A stretch of 64,000 nt of DNA, taken from Ilyonectria destructans. Lineage: Eukaryota > Ascomycota > Sordariomycetes > Hypocreales > Nectriaceae. Positions within the stretch are counted from its first letter, which is position 1, and every line of letters begins with the position of its first letter. Positions 34,419 to 47,574 of this stretch are shown here, piece by piece. The position numbers were made by a program, and so were the translations under genes. Under the pieces are notes generated by a model. It was not told the origin of the DNA, ran no database searches, and saw only the letters and a program-made list of their open reading frames with translations. Location of the stretch: the NCBI GenBank assembly GCA_020740775.1, contig JAHEWK010000006.1:1364001-1428000 (forward strand), read 5' to 3'.

Positions 34419-35548
34419 GTCAACCTGGCTTGAACAACCAACAACACAAAACAAACACAACTCGACACAAAAAATATGGTGATGGCTGGAGGAACTTTGG
34501 GTTCATTTCCTTTTTTCTTCAACAAAGCGAACGGCGTTATTGGCATCATGGCGGGGACCTCAGAGCAAATGGGAAACCTGGATATCCGGTTTTTGCATTG
34601 AACACTGATGACGGACGACGATATGAACATGTCGTCCGGTCATTACAGGGCGTTTGTTTCTGGTGAAGCTATATACCCCCGAGTAACAATTACTCAACAC
34701 GAAAAAAGTTTATCTGCTTGTATCTTAGTTAATATCTGTCTTCCTGTATACCAATCAAACAGAGAGCGACCTTTGTGGTCCTCGAACCGCAAACACTACT
34801 ATTTGGCCTTCATCATCGTGACAAATATGTGATCCCTTCAGCCGGCCGATGGACGGCCTCGGTGGCACCTTCATGTCGTGTGACCAAGCTGAACAGGGCC
34901 GTATAAGTCCCAATGCAATTCAATCCCATGCAAGCGAGAAGAGGGGTGGGCAACATGCATGTGACCCATCACCCTTCCATCATCCGATCCAAGCGCCCTC
35001 CGCATTCTGGGCTTCCTAGTCAGGCACTCGGGGCACGCAAAGCCCATGCTCACCAGGAACCAAATGGCCGGGGGCACAAACAGAAACTCAACACGCGGGG
35101 AAGACGGCACTTTGCAACACATCAGGGTATCTATCATTAGGCTTTCTCTATCTGACAGGGGGGGTTCTACACTGCTTTGGTCGCTCCACGCTTGGCACAG
35201 ATCAAAGTTTCAAGTCTACAGCCCATCTTCATCCGAGGCCGTCCGTCGTCAAAAATAAATAAAACCCTTTGTTTGTTCAGAAAAGAAGAGAAGGGGGGAA
35301 GGAGGTTTTGTGGGTGGAAGGTGAGGTGAGTGAGGGAAGTGCTTTCGCGTGCGGGGGTGGAATCACAACGCGGGTCATCTATCATCAATTGCGGGGAGGG
35401 AGAAGAGGCGGGCTGGCGGAGAACGAGGGCCGATGGGGGTGGACCTGCTTCGTGAAGAGCCCGGGACCGTGTTGGTAGAGGTCCCATGTTTTTGGTTTGT
35501 TTGTTCCGCATCGTGAGCGAAGGGACGCTTTGGGCTGGTGTTGCATGA
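34419..35548. other. Convergent intergenic region
   Basis: 3' flanks of the DUF3602 and arp1 genes. G-rich plus-strand stretches occur near 35285-35440. The 35167-35598 minus frame overlaps the last arp1 exon in another register and is rejected. Nothing else was seen. Confidence 0.6.
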
Positions 35549-36852
35549 TCATGTGAACTTGGTGTGGATGATTTCCGGGTTCTCATGCCAGTCATCAATG
35601 CTCACCCACATCTAATCCAAGTCAGCCTTCTGGAAAACGCGAGGGGGTAGCGGAATGACAGACCTTTCGGAAAGTACTCAAGCCAGCAAGAATACTACCA
35701 CCAATCCATGTCGAGTACTTCCGCTCTGGGGGCGCAAAGATCTTTATCCTCATGTCCTTCACGGCGAGCCTCTGCAGCTCCGTTAGGAGACGGTCACCGA
35801 AGCCCTTGGTCAGGGTACTGCCTCCGGAGAGGACAATGTTGCTGTAGAGGGACTTTCGCAAGTCCAGGTCGGTCCGGTTAATGGCATCGACAACGATTTG
35901 GTGCACGCCGGGGTACTCGAGGCCAATGATCTCAGGGTCGAAGAGAATCTCGGGGGCTCTGAAGCGCTCCGCGCCAATCTTTTTTAACTTGGTTAGCTCT
36001 CGATTCATAGGTCGTCAACGAAAGAAGTCTCACCTTGAGCTTGTGGCCGTCGGGGAGGACGTATTCGGCAAACTTGCTCTCATTGGGCTTCACTCCCATC
36101 CAATCCCTCTCCTCTTTCCGTGGGTCATGCGCTACGTATGACACACTCTCCTTAATCAACCTCACCACTTCCTTCTCCGCGCTCGTGTGGAAGATGTAAC
36201 CGCTCTTGCGTAGTAGCGTCTGCAAATACTCGGTGACGTCTCGGCCAGCAACATCGATCCGGCGGATACTGCTGGGCATGGCGAAACCCTCGTATACGGG
36301 TACCGCGTGCGAGACACCATCACCGGAGTCAAGGACGATACCAGTCGTTCGGCCGCTGGCGTATAGCGATAGCACGGCTTGGATGGATGTATGCAGGGCG
36401 GGGACGTTGAAGGTCTCAAAGAGGATCTGGGCGGCGGTGTCGCGGTTGCTTCGAGGGTTCAGGGGAGGCTCAGTCAGGAGAACTGGGTGCTTTTCCAACG
36501 TTAGCATCTCTGGGCGAGGTCAATTGCTTGAGCGGCAGCATACCTCTTCGCTAAGAGTCTTCAACCCTTCGCCGTACACGTACTCCCAAATCTTCTCCAT
36601 ATCGTCCCAATCGGTGACGATTCCATGTTCCAAGGGGTACCGAATCTTCAGCAATCCCCTCAACTCGTTGGCGGCCTTCTCGCCTATGAACACCTCGCCC
36701 TCCAGCGCACCTGCAAGCACCCTCAGATGCTTCGGTCGACCAACCCACGAGGGGAAGAAGCACTTGGGTAAATCATCGCCGGCGAAACCAGCTCGGATAG
36801 TCCCAGACCCGTTGTCAAGGACTATGGGCGCATTGTGTAGGGAATCAGCCAT
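35549..36852 (-). CDS. arp1: Actin-related protein Arp1 (centractin), dynactin filament subunit
   Basis: Forms the short actin-like filament of dynactin, which links cytoplasmic dynein to cargo. The Neurospora orthologue is ro-4, needed for nuclear movement in hyphae. The exons 36852-36544, 36489-36034, 35978-35664 and 35611-35549 join to 380 residues, the usual length. The N-terminus [18 protein letters not shown] then RAGFAGDD carries the actin phosphate-1 loop. Then come [33 protein letters not shown] (phosphate 2), [14 protein letters not shown] and [17 protein letters not shown]. The last exon encodes only [20 protein letters not shown]. The introns are GT-AG and 52-55 bp, one with a less usual GTCTGT donor at 35663. 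Conventional actin is excluded by length and by the many replacements. Confidence 0.93.
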
Positions 36853-37484
36853 GATTGTGGCTGAGGTTGTGTCCGGTACTTAGGTCGTTGTCTCCCTTGC
36901 TTGGATATTCGCATCGACTGTCTCAATCGCGTTGCCTTCACCGGCCAAGGGCCCGTCCCTTGAGCTTCCCTGGCGTCGTTTGCAGCTCACAGCATCCACC
37001 AAGTTCGGCTTTTCCAGAATATATCAGCAGCGCGGCAGTTTCCAAGAGGCCTGTGAGCTAGTTGCATCCATGAATTTCCTCCAGGGGCGTCGGGAAGTCG
37101 TCGTTATCAATTTCGGGTGTTGAAGTAGGGCCCCTGTCTTCAATACGCGCTGGCCACCCAAGCTCAGGAGGCGTGGCAGCTTAGTCACGTGATTCCCGGT
37201 CCCGATTCGCGCCTCAGGCATTACGAATTAAAGTGCTTCGCGTGCAGGCGCGTCTCCTCCATCACGGACCGCGTCACCGACGTGCCATCATTTCCCAGTG
37301 CAACATCCGACCTAGCAACGAGCTTTCGAAGCATCCAAACCGCCGCCGCAACCGCCTTGTCGACTTCCTGTATTCGTCCAATGTCCTTTTAGGGTGGTTC
37401 TTCTGTCCAGCGATACTTGATTGACCCCCTCTCGACCGAATTCCCGTGCATGGTTTCCAGCGTCAGTCTATCCTAGCCGCCGAG
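36853..37484. promoter_or_regulatory. Divergent promoter of arp1 and MBP1-like gene
   Basis: A 632-bp spacer between two gene starts pointing away from each other. I see no clear ACGCGT (MCB) box; near matches are CACGTG (37185) and scattered CGCG. The regulation is not readable. Confidence 0.6.
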
Positions 37485-39786
37485 ATGGTCAAGGCCGCAC
37501 CACCAGTCAATGCCGGGCCGGGCATCTACAGTGCCACGTACAGTGGGGTGAGTTGTGATATTTCTTCTATTTGGATCCCTTCTCTGGTTATTTAACGTCG
37601 GTGATGAACTTCTGTCCCGTTGAGCGCTGGGAGATGGCATATCAGAGACTTCTGTGTTTTGACAAGGTTCCATCGCAGACCGACGCAACCCCACACCAAG
37701 CAGACCTCGTATCATGTTCATTAACTAACAGCGTCCCACTAGATTCCCGTGTATGAATTTCAATTCGGAGGAGATTTGAAAGAGCATGTGATGCGAAGGA
37801 GACATGACGATTGGATCAATGCAACACACATCCTGAAAGCCGCTGGCTTCGACAAACCCGCTCGAACGAGAATCCTTGAGCGCGATGTACAGAAGGAAGT
37901 TCACGAGAAGATTCAGGGCGGTTATGGAAAATACCAGGGTTCGTTTCGTCCTATCCAGACCTTTTCCCTACCGCTAACAATACTGGATAGGCACTTGGAT
38001 TCCTCTCCCGAGTGGAGAGTCATTGGCACGACGACACAGCATTTACGATCGACTACAACCAATATTCGAGTATCTTCCTGGGAATGAAAGTCCTCCTCCG
38101 GCGCCTCGACATGCAAGCAAGCCCAAGGCTCCCAAGCGACCTCCACCTCCCAAATGGAACAGTACGTCAAACCACGATCCAGACTAGACCATGTGCTTAC
38201 ACGTTACAGACCCTCCTCCACCTCCTCCCCCACCTCCTGTCCAGGAGGACTATGAAAAAGCCGACACGTTGATGGCTGAGGATGACACGCCTGACAACCT
38301 CACAGTAGCATCATACATGGCCGAGGACGACCGCTTTGACATGTCACAAACAACCACTGCTCAAAGGAAGCGAAAGAGAGAAGAAATAATGCAGGATCTC
38401 ACAGAGCAGCAACATGCTTTATATGGAGATGAACTGCTCGACTACTTCCTACTCTCTAAGACGGAACAGCCAGCAGTCAAACCCGATCCGCCACCTAACT
38501 TCCAACCCAATTGGCCTATCGACGCCGAAGATCATACCGCCCTCCACTGGGCCTCGGCGATGGGAGACATGGACGTTGTCAAACAATTGAAGAGGTTCAA
38601 CTCAGCTTCAGGCGTGAAAAACATCCGCGGCGAAACTCCCTTCATGCACTCCGTCAACTTCACCAATTGTTATGAGAAGCAGACTTTCCCTGTCGTGATG
38701 AAGGAGCTGTTTGAGACTTTTGATGCCCGGGATAATATGGGCTGCACTGTGATTCATCACGCAGCCGTAATGAAGAATGGCCGGGTCTTCAACTCATCTT
38801 GTTCGCGGTATTACTTGGACAACATCCTGAACAAGCTGCAAGAGACGTTAGACCCAAGCGCATTCCAGCAATTACTAGATGTTCAGGACAATGAGGGAAA
38901 CACTGCCCTGCATCTTGCCGCTCAGCGAAACGCTAGGAAGTGTATTCGAGCGTTGCTAGGGCGCAATGCTTCGTCAGACATTGCAAACCATGAGGGCGTT
39001 CGAGCTGAGGATTTGATCATGGATCTGAACGCAACTAAGAAGGAGCGCGGTCCTCAGAGGTCATCTTCACCCTTTGCCCCTGATTCTCAAAGGCACGCCT
39101 CGTTCCGAGATGCCCTCTCTGATAAGACGACTCGGAAGCCTCCTGCTAGCTTCCTGTCTGCTGCTGCCAACACGGTGCAATCACGAATCTCGCCACTCAT
39201 TATGGAGAAATTCCAGGACTTGGCCAAGAGCTACGAAGAGGAATGGCACGAGAAGGATGTTGCGGAGACCGAGGCCCGCCGAATTCTGTCCAACACTCAG
39301 ACTGAGCTCCACTCGGTACGACAACAAATAGCTGAGGTTGAGGCGCAGCTGGAGCCCGATGACACTGCAGGGAAGATTATGAACGAAGCGAACCTAGCCA
39401 AACACCAAGTGCTATCACTCATCACCCACCAAAACCGGCTTCACGTTCAGCAGGCGGTGGATAACGAGCTGAATCGTATCAATGGCGACGGGGTGCAAGG
39501 GGAGTCGTATGAGGAGAGGCTGAGTCTAGCGCGACAGCTGAGCCAGATGCTGACAGACCAGCGGCAAGCGGAAACAGAGTACGTGGACGCCCTCAGCATG
39601 GTAGGCACGGGGGACAAAATCGAGAAGTATAGGAGACTACTCAAGCGGTGCTTGGACCCCAAGGACGGCGAAAGCCTGGATACCAACCTGGACAGCCTGA
39701 TTGAGATGATGGAAGAAGAAAGCGACGTTCATGGCATGGATGGGTCGATGGACAGGGAGCCAATGGAACTCAGTGTTGGCATGTAA
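37485..39786 (+). CDS. mbp1: APSES-ankyrin transcription factor, MBF subunit Mbp1/Res2 type
   Basis: DNA-binding subunit of the MBF complex that drives G1/S genes with MCB promoter boxes. The exons 37485-37547, 37743-37938, 37991-38161 and 38210-39786 join to 668 residues. The N-terminal APSES/KilA-N domain (residues ~14-110) reads [53 protein letters not shown] and [13 protein letters not shown], very close to the yeast Mbp1 pattern. A Pro-rich linker follows. The ankyrin repeats come in two blocks, around [19 protein letters not shown] and [21 protein letters not shown] coiled-coil region (~440-640) is where Swi6-type partners bind, and the tail is acidic. The first intron is 195 bp, long for this window; the others are 48-52 bp. 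The start is fixed by the usual short N-terminus. Confidence 0.92.
37548..37742 (+). other. Long first intron (195 bp) of the MBP1-like gene
   Basis: GTGAGT at 37548, branch-like CTAAC at 37726-37730, TAG ending at 37742. It separates YSATYSG from [10 protein letters not shown], so the DNA-binding domain is split across it. It is three to four times longer than other introns in the window. Confidence 0.85.
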
Positions 39787-42700
39787 GCAATAATATTGGG
39801 CCGCTGGGGTTGATATCTCGGTTACATATCCTGGAGTGCAGAAGAGCATGGTTTTGGGGGGCTTGTTTGGGAAGTAAACTATTCGATTGTCCAAGGTGTA
39901 TTGGTTACAGCGCTGGGACGACTTGAGCGCCAGGCAACTGTTTACGAAATTCTATGTTTTCTTTTATCTCGATGATTACGTTTGGGAACACCGGGGGACT
40001 GGGTGAGCCAATGCAGCCACTCAGTTTGCAGTGTTGTCTAGTTTCTGTGATACCCGTGATAGGCAACCTGCATTAAGCGGGCGCACTCGCGCAGACATCA
40101 ACAAGGTGATGGCCTTCCAGATTGGATGAGCCAGGCCGTGCAGCTTATTAGACTAAGCGGTGAGGCACTTGAGGCTCTGTCCGGGTCAGGCGGGATGACG
40201 ATGAGCGTCCCCGTGATGGATGGTCTGCTGAGTCCGGGCTACGTACTCTTGTTGCATTGGGACGGAGGAGATTTCTCCGGCACACAGGCGGTTGAGTGGG
40301 ACACGATTCAGCCAGCCGCCGGCGCCTCTCGCTTGTACCTGTACCCAACTGTAAGACAAACGGGGCATCTCGCGTCCAAAGAGGGATGGTTGGCCAAGCC
40401 TTGCGCCAGCCATGTTGGCCAACGAGACGCTGGTCATGTCCCAAGAGGGCAACTAGACTGGTGAGTCCGGGGTGATGCTTGACTTGGTTGGAGGCAACGA
40501 CACCCGTCGGCGGTTGACTAGCAGATTGATAGTCCATGTAGTTGGGTCACTTACCGGACAGCATCCTGTTATTCCTTGGTTTGGCGCTTGCGGATGAATC
40601 ATAAGCGGTCTGAGTCAGCCCGCCATCCCGATGAATTGAAGCCAATATTGACAGTGGAGGAGCTGAATGGGATGGCGTTTTCCGAGGAGGGTGGAGGGGG
40701 GGCGAATAGGCACTCATCCACAAAACCACGTGTGGATACGACAGTGTTGAGGCTCTGGGGGGCGATGCACGATCCCATCTCCGATCATATGTGGCCATAT
40801 CTTGTCGGGCGGATCGTGGACGAGGCAGCAGCAGTTGATGACTGGGTGACGTAGGAGGGGCAGCGAAAGATCAGCCTCGACGCAGCAGAAGCCGGGCATT
40901 TAGCCCATTACCTTTCTTGGCATGGGGCTTGAGGCTGAGGCTGGCTGGGCTCTCCGTGGCACTGGCGCTGGTAACATGGATTGGCGTTGGCGTTGGCGTT
41001 GGCGTTGGGCCGGCGCTTGTTGCGGCAGCGGTGGTGCGAGACGAAGGACATCGTCGGACACTAATTGGCCGTGGTGACACTTTGATGCCGGCGGGTTGGG
41101 ATCCTTGGGGTCCTTTTGGGTATTTTGACCAGGGGGATGACTTTTTAGTGTTGGATTGGGGAGGACGAAAGCTTTTCTTTAGACGCCGACGGATCGAAGA
41201 GGGGCGCGAGTAAGGGATTTGGCGAATCTCGGCCGCCGGTTGGATGGGGGCCGTGTTGACCGCGATTGTGGCGACTCTCGGCGTCGTATCTCGGCGTCGT
41301 ACACACTTGCGCAAGGCACCGAGAGCAAGCGTCACCGAAGCGGAAGCCGAAGGCGAAGTCGGCAGCGCCTTACGACCCCGAGCGCGGAGAAATGCCGCTG
41401 AGCCCATACATCGTCACCGGAAGAAACCCTCAAGCGACGGAATTAGTGCCAAGCCCGCGAGACCGACTCTGTTTCGTCTTGCTTTTGAGTGGCTCGCAAT
41501 GCTTGCCGGGCACCTCTCGTGTCCCCGATCGTCCTACGGAGGCTCGATTTAGAATGCGCCGGGCTTGGATGTGGGCGTGCTGACAACCCCATCAGCATCA
41601 AATCACACGAGGTTGGGGCGGCCCATGACGGTCATCAGTTTCGGGCGGAGTGCAGGGATTTGCAGGCCAACAGCGCGGTGACGGGCGCGAAAGATGAGCG
41701 ATGTTGTGGAATCAATGCGCCGGGGGGGAGGATACGGATGGCAACTTCGGACGGGCAGTTGGTCGTCTTAGGAGGTTGGATCTGAGAAGAGGCCGGTAGA
41801 GATAAACATGGGGTGCTGACGAAAAAGAGGAGGAGTCGCATGTGACAAGGGGTGCGACCAGGGTGGTGAGGGGCTCGCTCGTAAGGCTGAAGAGGATGCG
41901 CTCCATTGCTCTGTTTCCAGTTATCCCGAAAGGAGGGGGAGGGGTTGAGGGGCGTGTAGGACTTTGGAGAGCCCGGGGATTGCGAGGAAAGCGGAATAGA
42001 CTGAGAAGTCGGGGAACAAGGATACCTTGTATGTGGTGATGGGGTTGATGGGGTTGATGGGACTGACGGATGGACTCATGGGACTCATTGGAGTGAAGGA
42101 GGGGGGGGGTTAAGGGGGGTCAAGGTCGGAGACAACAACAACCAACAACAACTGCGTACGGAGCACTCGGAGTGTAAACTCCAGCTACCAACAGCCCGGC
42201 TAAAGAGCAGACAAAGAGTCCAACACGGTCCAGAGAGGTCCAGAGTAATCAAGAGGTGCAAATAGGCCCCGTCGGAATATGCATGTTCCAGTGGCACTGA
42301 GACCAACAGGTGCATTTGCAGCTGGAAGTTGCAGAAACTTGCAGAATGGGTTGGGCTGCTGCTGTTGCTTCATGCCAGGGACAGACAGCAAGGGCCTTTG
42401 AGCCCGCGACTTACAGGCCCTGGCCTGGCGCTACCCTTGCCCTGGTGAGCCCTTTGTTGAGGCTCGTAACAAGCGAGGATATGGATGCATTCTGCATGAG
42501 TAGCGTGTGCGTCTTGCATAACGTTGCGACCCTTCTTCCACCGACTTTGACTTAGTACAATTTGTGTCCGCCATGACACCCCCCCGCCTTCCATCCTTCG
42601 ACCCCCTGGTCTCAAACGGGCGCCTATGTGGTTGGAGGCGATCACCACCCGGGAACAAAAGGTGCCACACCCAACCGCCATATAATGACCGGAGATATAG

Positions 42701-45700
42701 CCTTACAAACCAACCCAGTTCAATGTGTCTCTCTGCAAGAGGTGAGCGACATTTTGGGGATGCGCGCGCGTGCACCACATCATGCAGAGACGGAGCTTGG
42801 TTGCTGCCATGCAACTGCAAGCACATGCGGGAGGCAAGAATGGCGTCACGGCACTGCTGCATCCCATCTGAGCTGAAAAATGAAAAAAGGGTCCCAGTTC
42901 CGGATCCTACATGAACGTACATCTGTAGCGCGGGTAGGGTATGTACCTTGCCTTGTTCCGGGTTGCAGAGAGAGAGTTTTGCCCGCCAAGCAAGCCCGCT
43001 GTAAGAGATTGCGTTGCAACGGGGGCGCAGTTGTGTGGCAACACCATCATCATTCATCATCGCGGCCCTTCTGGCGAGTGGGGACCTCGGACGGGCTGGT
43101 CGGACTCGTTTCTGATGCGCAACCCTGTTTCGTGTTTCTAGAAGGACAGACGGTACAGGGCAGGTTGGGTTCCCTGCCCTGCAGGTGCCGGGACCGCGTA
43201 TCACTTCTCTCCCTATTACTGTCATATGTCACTTCCAACACAGTACCTAGGGGCCTAGAACTTCTTGGATGATCCCTCACTTCGCACAGAACCTCTTTGG
43301 CCACCGACCAAGGAGGGGGAAAATACGATGTCCAGCTGGGCATGGCTACCGGAGTCGCGGATCGTCGGCGTGTGATTCGCTACCGAGACGCTGGGGAAGC
43401 TCCAACGCCGCCAACAAAGCAAAGCAAGACATGGGGCGGCCAGGACCTGATTAGTATACATGGAAACCCTGCGGCGCGTGCGTGTGCGTTGCATGCGTCA
43501 GTGATTGTTGGTTGACGAAGCTGCGTTCTTTTGTTGCTGATTATTGACGCCCAGCAACCAACAACTTGCAAGTGTCCCAGGGCGGGTCGACGTGCAGGAC
43601 GGCTGGAGAAGACCCAGGCGGGATAGTTCAACTGTGGGTTATAGTGTCGAATCGAGGACGGCACGGGATCGAGACCTCGGCCGTTGCCCACTGGGACACG
43701 GCATAGTCATCGGCTGTCTCTTTCTGGAGAGGCGTTGCGGAAGAGTCGGAGACTTCCTTGATCAACTTGGCGAAAGCTCTCTCTTCCTCGCCCTCAGGTC
43801 TGCATCTGTTTTGCCCGAGTACCATGTATCTGGACCAACCAAGTACAGTGGAGGACTTCTTCCTGTTCCCGGGATACTGTATTCGTATCGTGTGTACCAT
43901 CCCACATCTTGAATACCACATCCCACCTCCCTCCATCCTCCCCCCATCCTATCCCCCTCCGGCACTGGAAGCGCTGTAACTGCAAGCACTGCATGCACAG
44001 TACGTCACACACACGCACACGCGCATCTACCACTCCGCTTCCTTGACATTTCTTCTTGACCACAGGGATCCTCAAAGGATCCGTCCCATCTTATCCTGCA
44101 TCATGAGCCATAGCATGTCAGTTCGGTGCGCCACCACTTCCCTGGCACGGCCAAATCCCGATGCGGCATAGGCCACCCTCTTTTTCGCCGGCCTCGATCC
44201 AATCACGGGCCGCAGTAAGTCCGGCTCAGCTGAGCCCTTCCCGAGCTCTCCCACCTCCCAGACCGTAGACAACACGCACACCCGACACGACACGCCACCG
44301 CAGTCCACGTCGACGCCCACGCGCGAGTCACTGACTGCCGCGAGTTTTACCAGTCAAACCACTTTGAGCACGCGCGACGCCACAGCCAAGGACCAAGCTA
44401 GCGCCTGCCGCTCGTCGTCTCTCTCGCCTGGGCGTAACTAACTCCGGTAGTTCCCTAGCAGCCAGGGCAGGGCTCTCTGCCAGGCGCTCCGCCGGGCGCT
44501 TTCTTCTCTGCCCTGAATCCCCAGCAATCTCATACGGGTGGCGTTGTAACACTGTCTCTGCCTCCCATCGAATCCTACGCTGGCCCATCGGCATCTGGGA
44601 GCAGGAATGGCAATGGCAAATGGCAATGGCAAAGTCCAGCTCGCATGTGCTGCGTGGCGCATACAATGGTCGACGCACGAAGATGGTGGTTCGTTGACGG
44701 CTGATGATTATCCATCGAAACAGATTCCATCTACCGGAATCCGCTGCTGCACCGCGACCTGACGCCCGTTGTCCTTCTCGTGCATCATCTTGATTTCGGA
44801 CCGCCCGGGTTTACATACTCACAGACCGACCAAGACGGGTTGCGGCAACCCAGAAATCCAGACCCGGGGACTCCAGACTGTGCTGGGGCCCAAGAGCAAG
44901 TCTAGAAACTCTTAGCCGGACGCATCCTCCGGGTACCAGAAGCCTGTGCCCTCCACAATCGCCCAAAGCTTCCTGATCTAGGTTCCAGACGCCCAACTCA
45001 AGACAGTAGCTCAGCTGGCCTCCGCAAGGAAACTGGAATTAGTGATGCCAGCCACTACTCAATCTCAACAGTAACACCCGCGCCCCGCTTCTGCAACTCT
45101 CCCCCAGGCCGGGTCGTCAAGTCCCAAACGCCCCAAGCGTCCCATGCCTGGCTGGCTGAACAAAGCAGAAGAGAGCTTCCAGCCGTAACCGTTCGCCATA
45201 CGACGTACTTCCTATCCCTAGCGTAGACAGGGGATGGACGGGTCTTCCACAGCGCACACTTACTTTCGTTTCTCTGGACCGCTATCGGTATTCGTCTTCG
45301 GCACCCAGGTACACCGCCCGCTCTCTGACCTCGCCTCGTCTCATTTCCCACTACGCTCACCTTGCCCAACGTCATCTCAGTCGATGGCGGCAGGTCACTG
45401 TTCAAAGTCACCAGGCCCTGACTAACACCCCCAGCCTGGGAAGCATCGATGTCTCCGGCCTAGCCTTTGTAGGTGAGCTTCGAGCAACACCAGAGAGGCT
45501 CAGAGGCTTTTGGCTTCGTCGAATGGGTCCCATGCCCATCCTGTCCTAAGGCGCGGCCCCATCTCCAAGGGCGTCTAACCAATGGCAGCCATGAGACTGG
45601 CCCTGTCGAGAACAAGCTCGCGACAGGGGTCTTTCGCCCATGGCGTCGCGAGTAGGGCTCACCTCAGCTGAAATGCTCGCTGCTAGCTGTTCCTCTGGCG

Positions 45701-47574
45701 TCACTCCCCTCACTAGATCAGGCTGGGCCGGGAACCCCCTCTGCAAAAGATGGGTCGCCTGCCGGGGCTCGAAGCAGATTGCAGTGCGATCGTGGGGCGC
45801 TAGGTCCGCTTGGCCAGGGACACTGGCCTTCTACGGCACCCTTTCCAGTGCCTCTGACGCTTCCTGTCGACGTCCCGGGCTGAAAACAGGGGTCCCGATC
45901 TTGCCAGTTGCCGCAACGTCGCACACCAGAGAGCAGCAGAGCCAGCCAGATACGCTGGAGCACGCCCCCCCTTCGGAATGCCTGGGCCCGGAGCAAGCAC
46001 TTTGTGAGCCATTCTATCTTCCCACCCCAACCCACAAATTCGTTCGATTCTACGGGCTCTATGGCATCCGTCCCGCCCGCGATTGGGTTGGCAGCTTCAT
46101 CCACCGTGTAATTATGCCCTCCACCACGTACAGGCGGACGCACCAAGTTGCTCGGGTCCTTGTCTTCGGCCAGCTGCACTGCCCTCGCAGCCCACACACA
46201 CTCCTCAAACTCAACTCGCTTCCTTGTCCGTCCCATTTGCTGTACGATGTGCGAAGTGCAAAGTGCAAAGTACGTACTAACATTTCGGCCTGCGTGTCGC
46301 GAAGTTTTGTGCCCCTGCTGACAGTTCTAGGGCTTCCGGCATCATACGGCACTGGAGACCATCCTGTCCATGGCCATCTGCGTACGCAGTATGTGACGCG
46401 AATCACCATAGTCTGACTGCATGGGCCATGGGATCCTGTCCTTGTCCTCCTGGAATACGGCCATGGCCATGGAGCATAGAGCATGGGCCACTGACATCCC
46501 ATGTCATTCACCACAGTCGGCCAATGTCCAACCCTGGCATTCTGTGCCCCAATCCATCCTCCCTGGATCCACCCTGAGGAAGCCACTCCTAAAAACCAAA
46601 CGTCCTTGAGTGAAGCGCGCCGCCAATGCCCACACCCGGAGCCGAAGCCACAGCTGTTCTCGATTGGCGGACCCCGAAAGGAGGCTTGTCTGAACCCGCC
46701 CTTTCTCCTGCTTCGCGAACAGTCCAACCTGACCAAAAGGGCTTGCGACGAGGTGTGGATGGGGGGTCTTGTTAGCCTCCAATTCGCCCCAGATGTCCAT
46801 CTAGCCATGTCCTGCGCTTGGCTCGATACATGTCGTGCTCCTGGTCTCGACATCCGACGCTGCTCAACCTACACTCGGTTTGCTATAACCATATAAGCTC
46901 GTGCCCCCAGCCCAGTTCCCGTCTCTTATCAGAATGTTCCTTGGCCCTTGAAGCTTTCGTCACCCATTACGTGTGCCTGAATCTCAATCAATCACAAAAG
47001 TCTTCACTCTTCATCAGTGATGCTCAAGGGAGAATCATCACCAGATCAATTCCTCCGTCACGCAAACTCACTTTGGCTTCGGCGCCTCTGTTCCCCGTAA
47101 CCGAATCTGACGGCCCTCTTTTGATGTAAGTCGGACTCTGCCGGTCAAGGACGCCGCCCTTTTACATCAATCACCACCCTTGGGGATCTCTCACGGACGT
47201 TTTCGTCTTCAAAGTCATTCACCGCACCTCGCCTCTCACCCATCAGAAAGAATAAAAAGTCATTGGATTGTATAATTGGGAAAACGGTCGCTCACCACTC
47301 GCCCCTCAGCTTCTTACGTTGGTTCTGACATCAACATCGACAACGTCCACCATCGGCATCCTTCAGAATCGTGGGACGACTCATCTCAGGTCCCCGACAA
47401 CCCTGTTCAGCCCAGCCCAGCCTTCTTGACCTTCTTGGCTCCGCCCTACCATACGAGGATCTTGTCGCAGAGCGCAGGCATCACCCCAGAAGTACCGTCT
47501 GACCGCAGAAGTAGAGTGACCTCAGGTGGCCCCGCTGACGGCGCCAATTTGACTTTCCTACACCAGTTACCACC
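39787..47574. other. 7.8-kb gene-poor region
   Basis: Between the MBP1-like gene and the membrane-protein gene at 47575. Open frames at 40871-41407 (-), 42431-43225 (-), 45640-46416 (+) and 46059-46853 (-) are 100-264 codons. Each overlaps a frame on the other strand, and none has a domain I recognise. The stretch carries short GC-rich repeats, including a 6-bp one at 40983. The last ~400 bp read like the promoter and leader of the next gene. No gene is called. Confidence 0.55.
40983..41006. repeat. 6-bp tandem repeat (GGCGTT)
   Basis: Four GGCGTT units in a row. In one plus-strand frame they read as a Gly-Val dipeptide run, with no other coding support. Confidence 0.8.

Noticed and set aside
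35167..35598. 143-codon minus frame near the arp1 3' end
   Set aside because: Overlaps the last arp1 exon in a different register; the arp1 reading ending HTKFT is clearly the real one.
42431..43225. 264-codon minus frame
   Set aside because: No recognisable domain and heavily overlapped by plus-strand frames; Arg/Pro-rich composition typical of non-coding GC-rich DNA.
45640..46416. 258-codon plus frame and its partner at 46059-46853 (-)
   Set aside because: Both strands are open over the same bases, with no motif or codon pattern favouring one.
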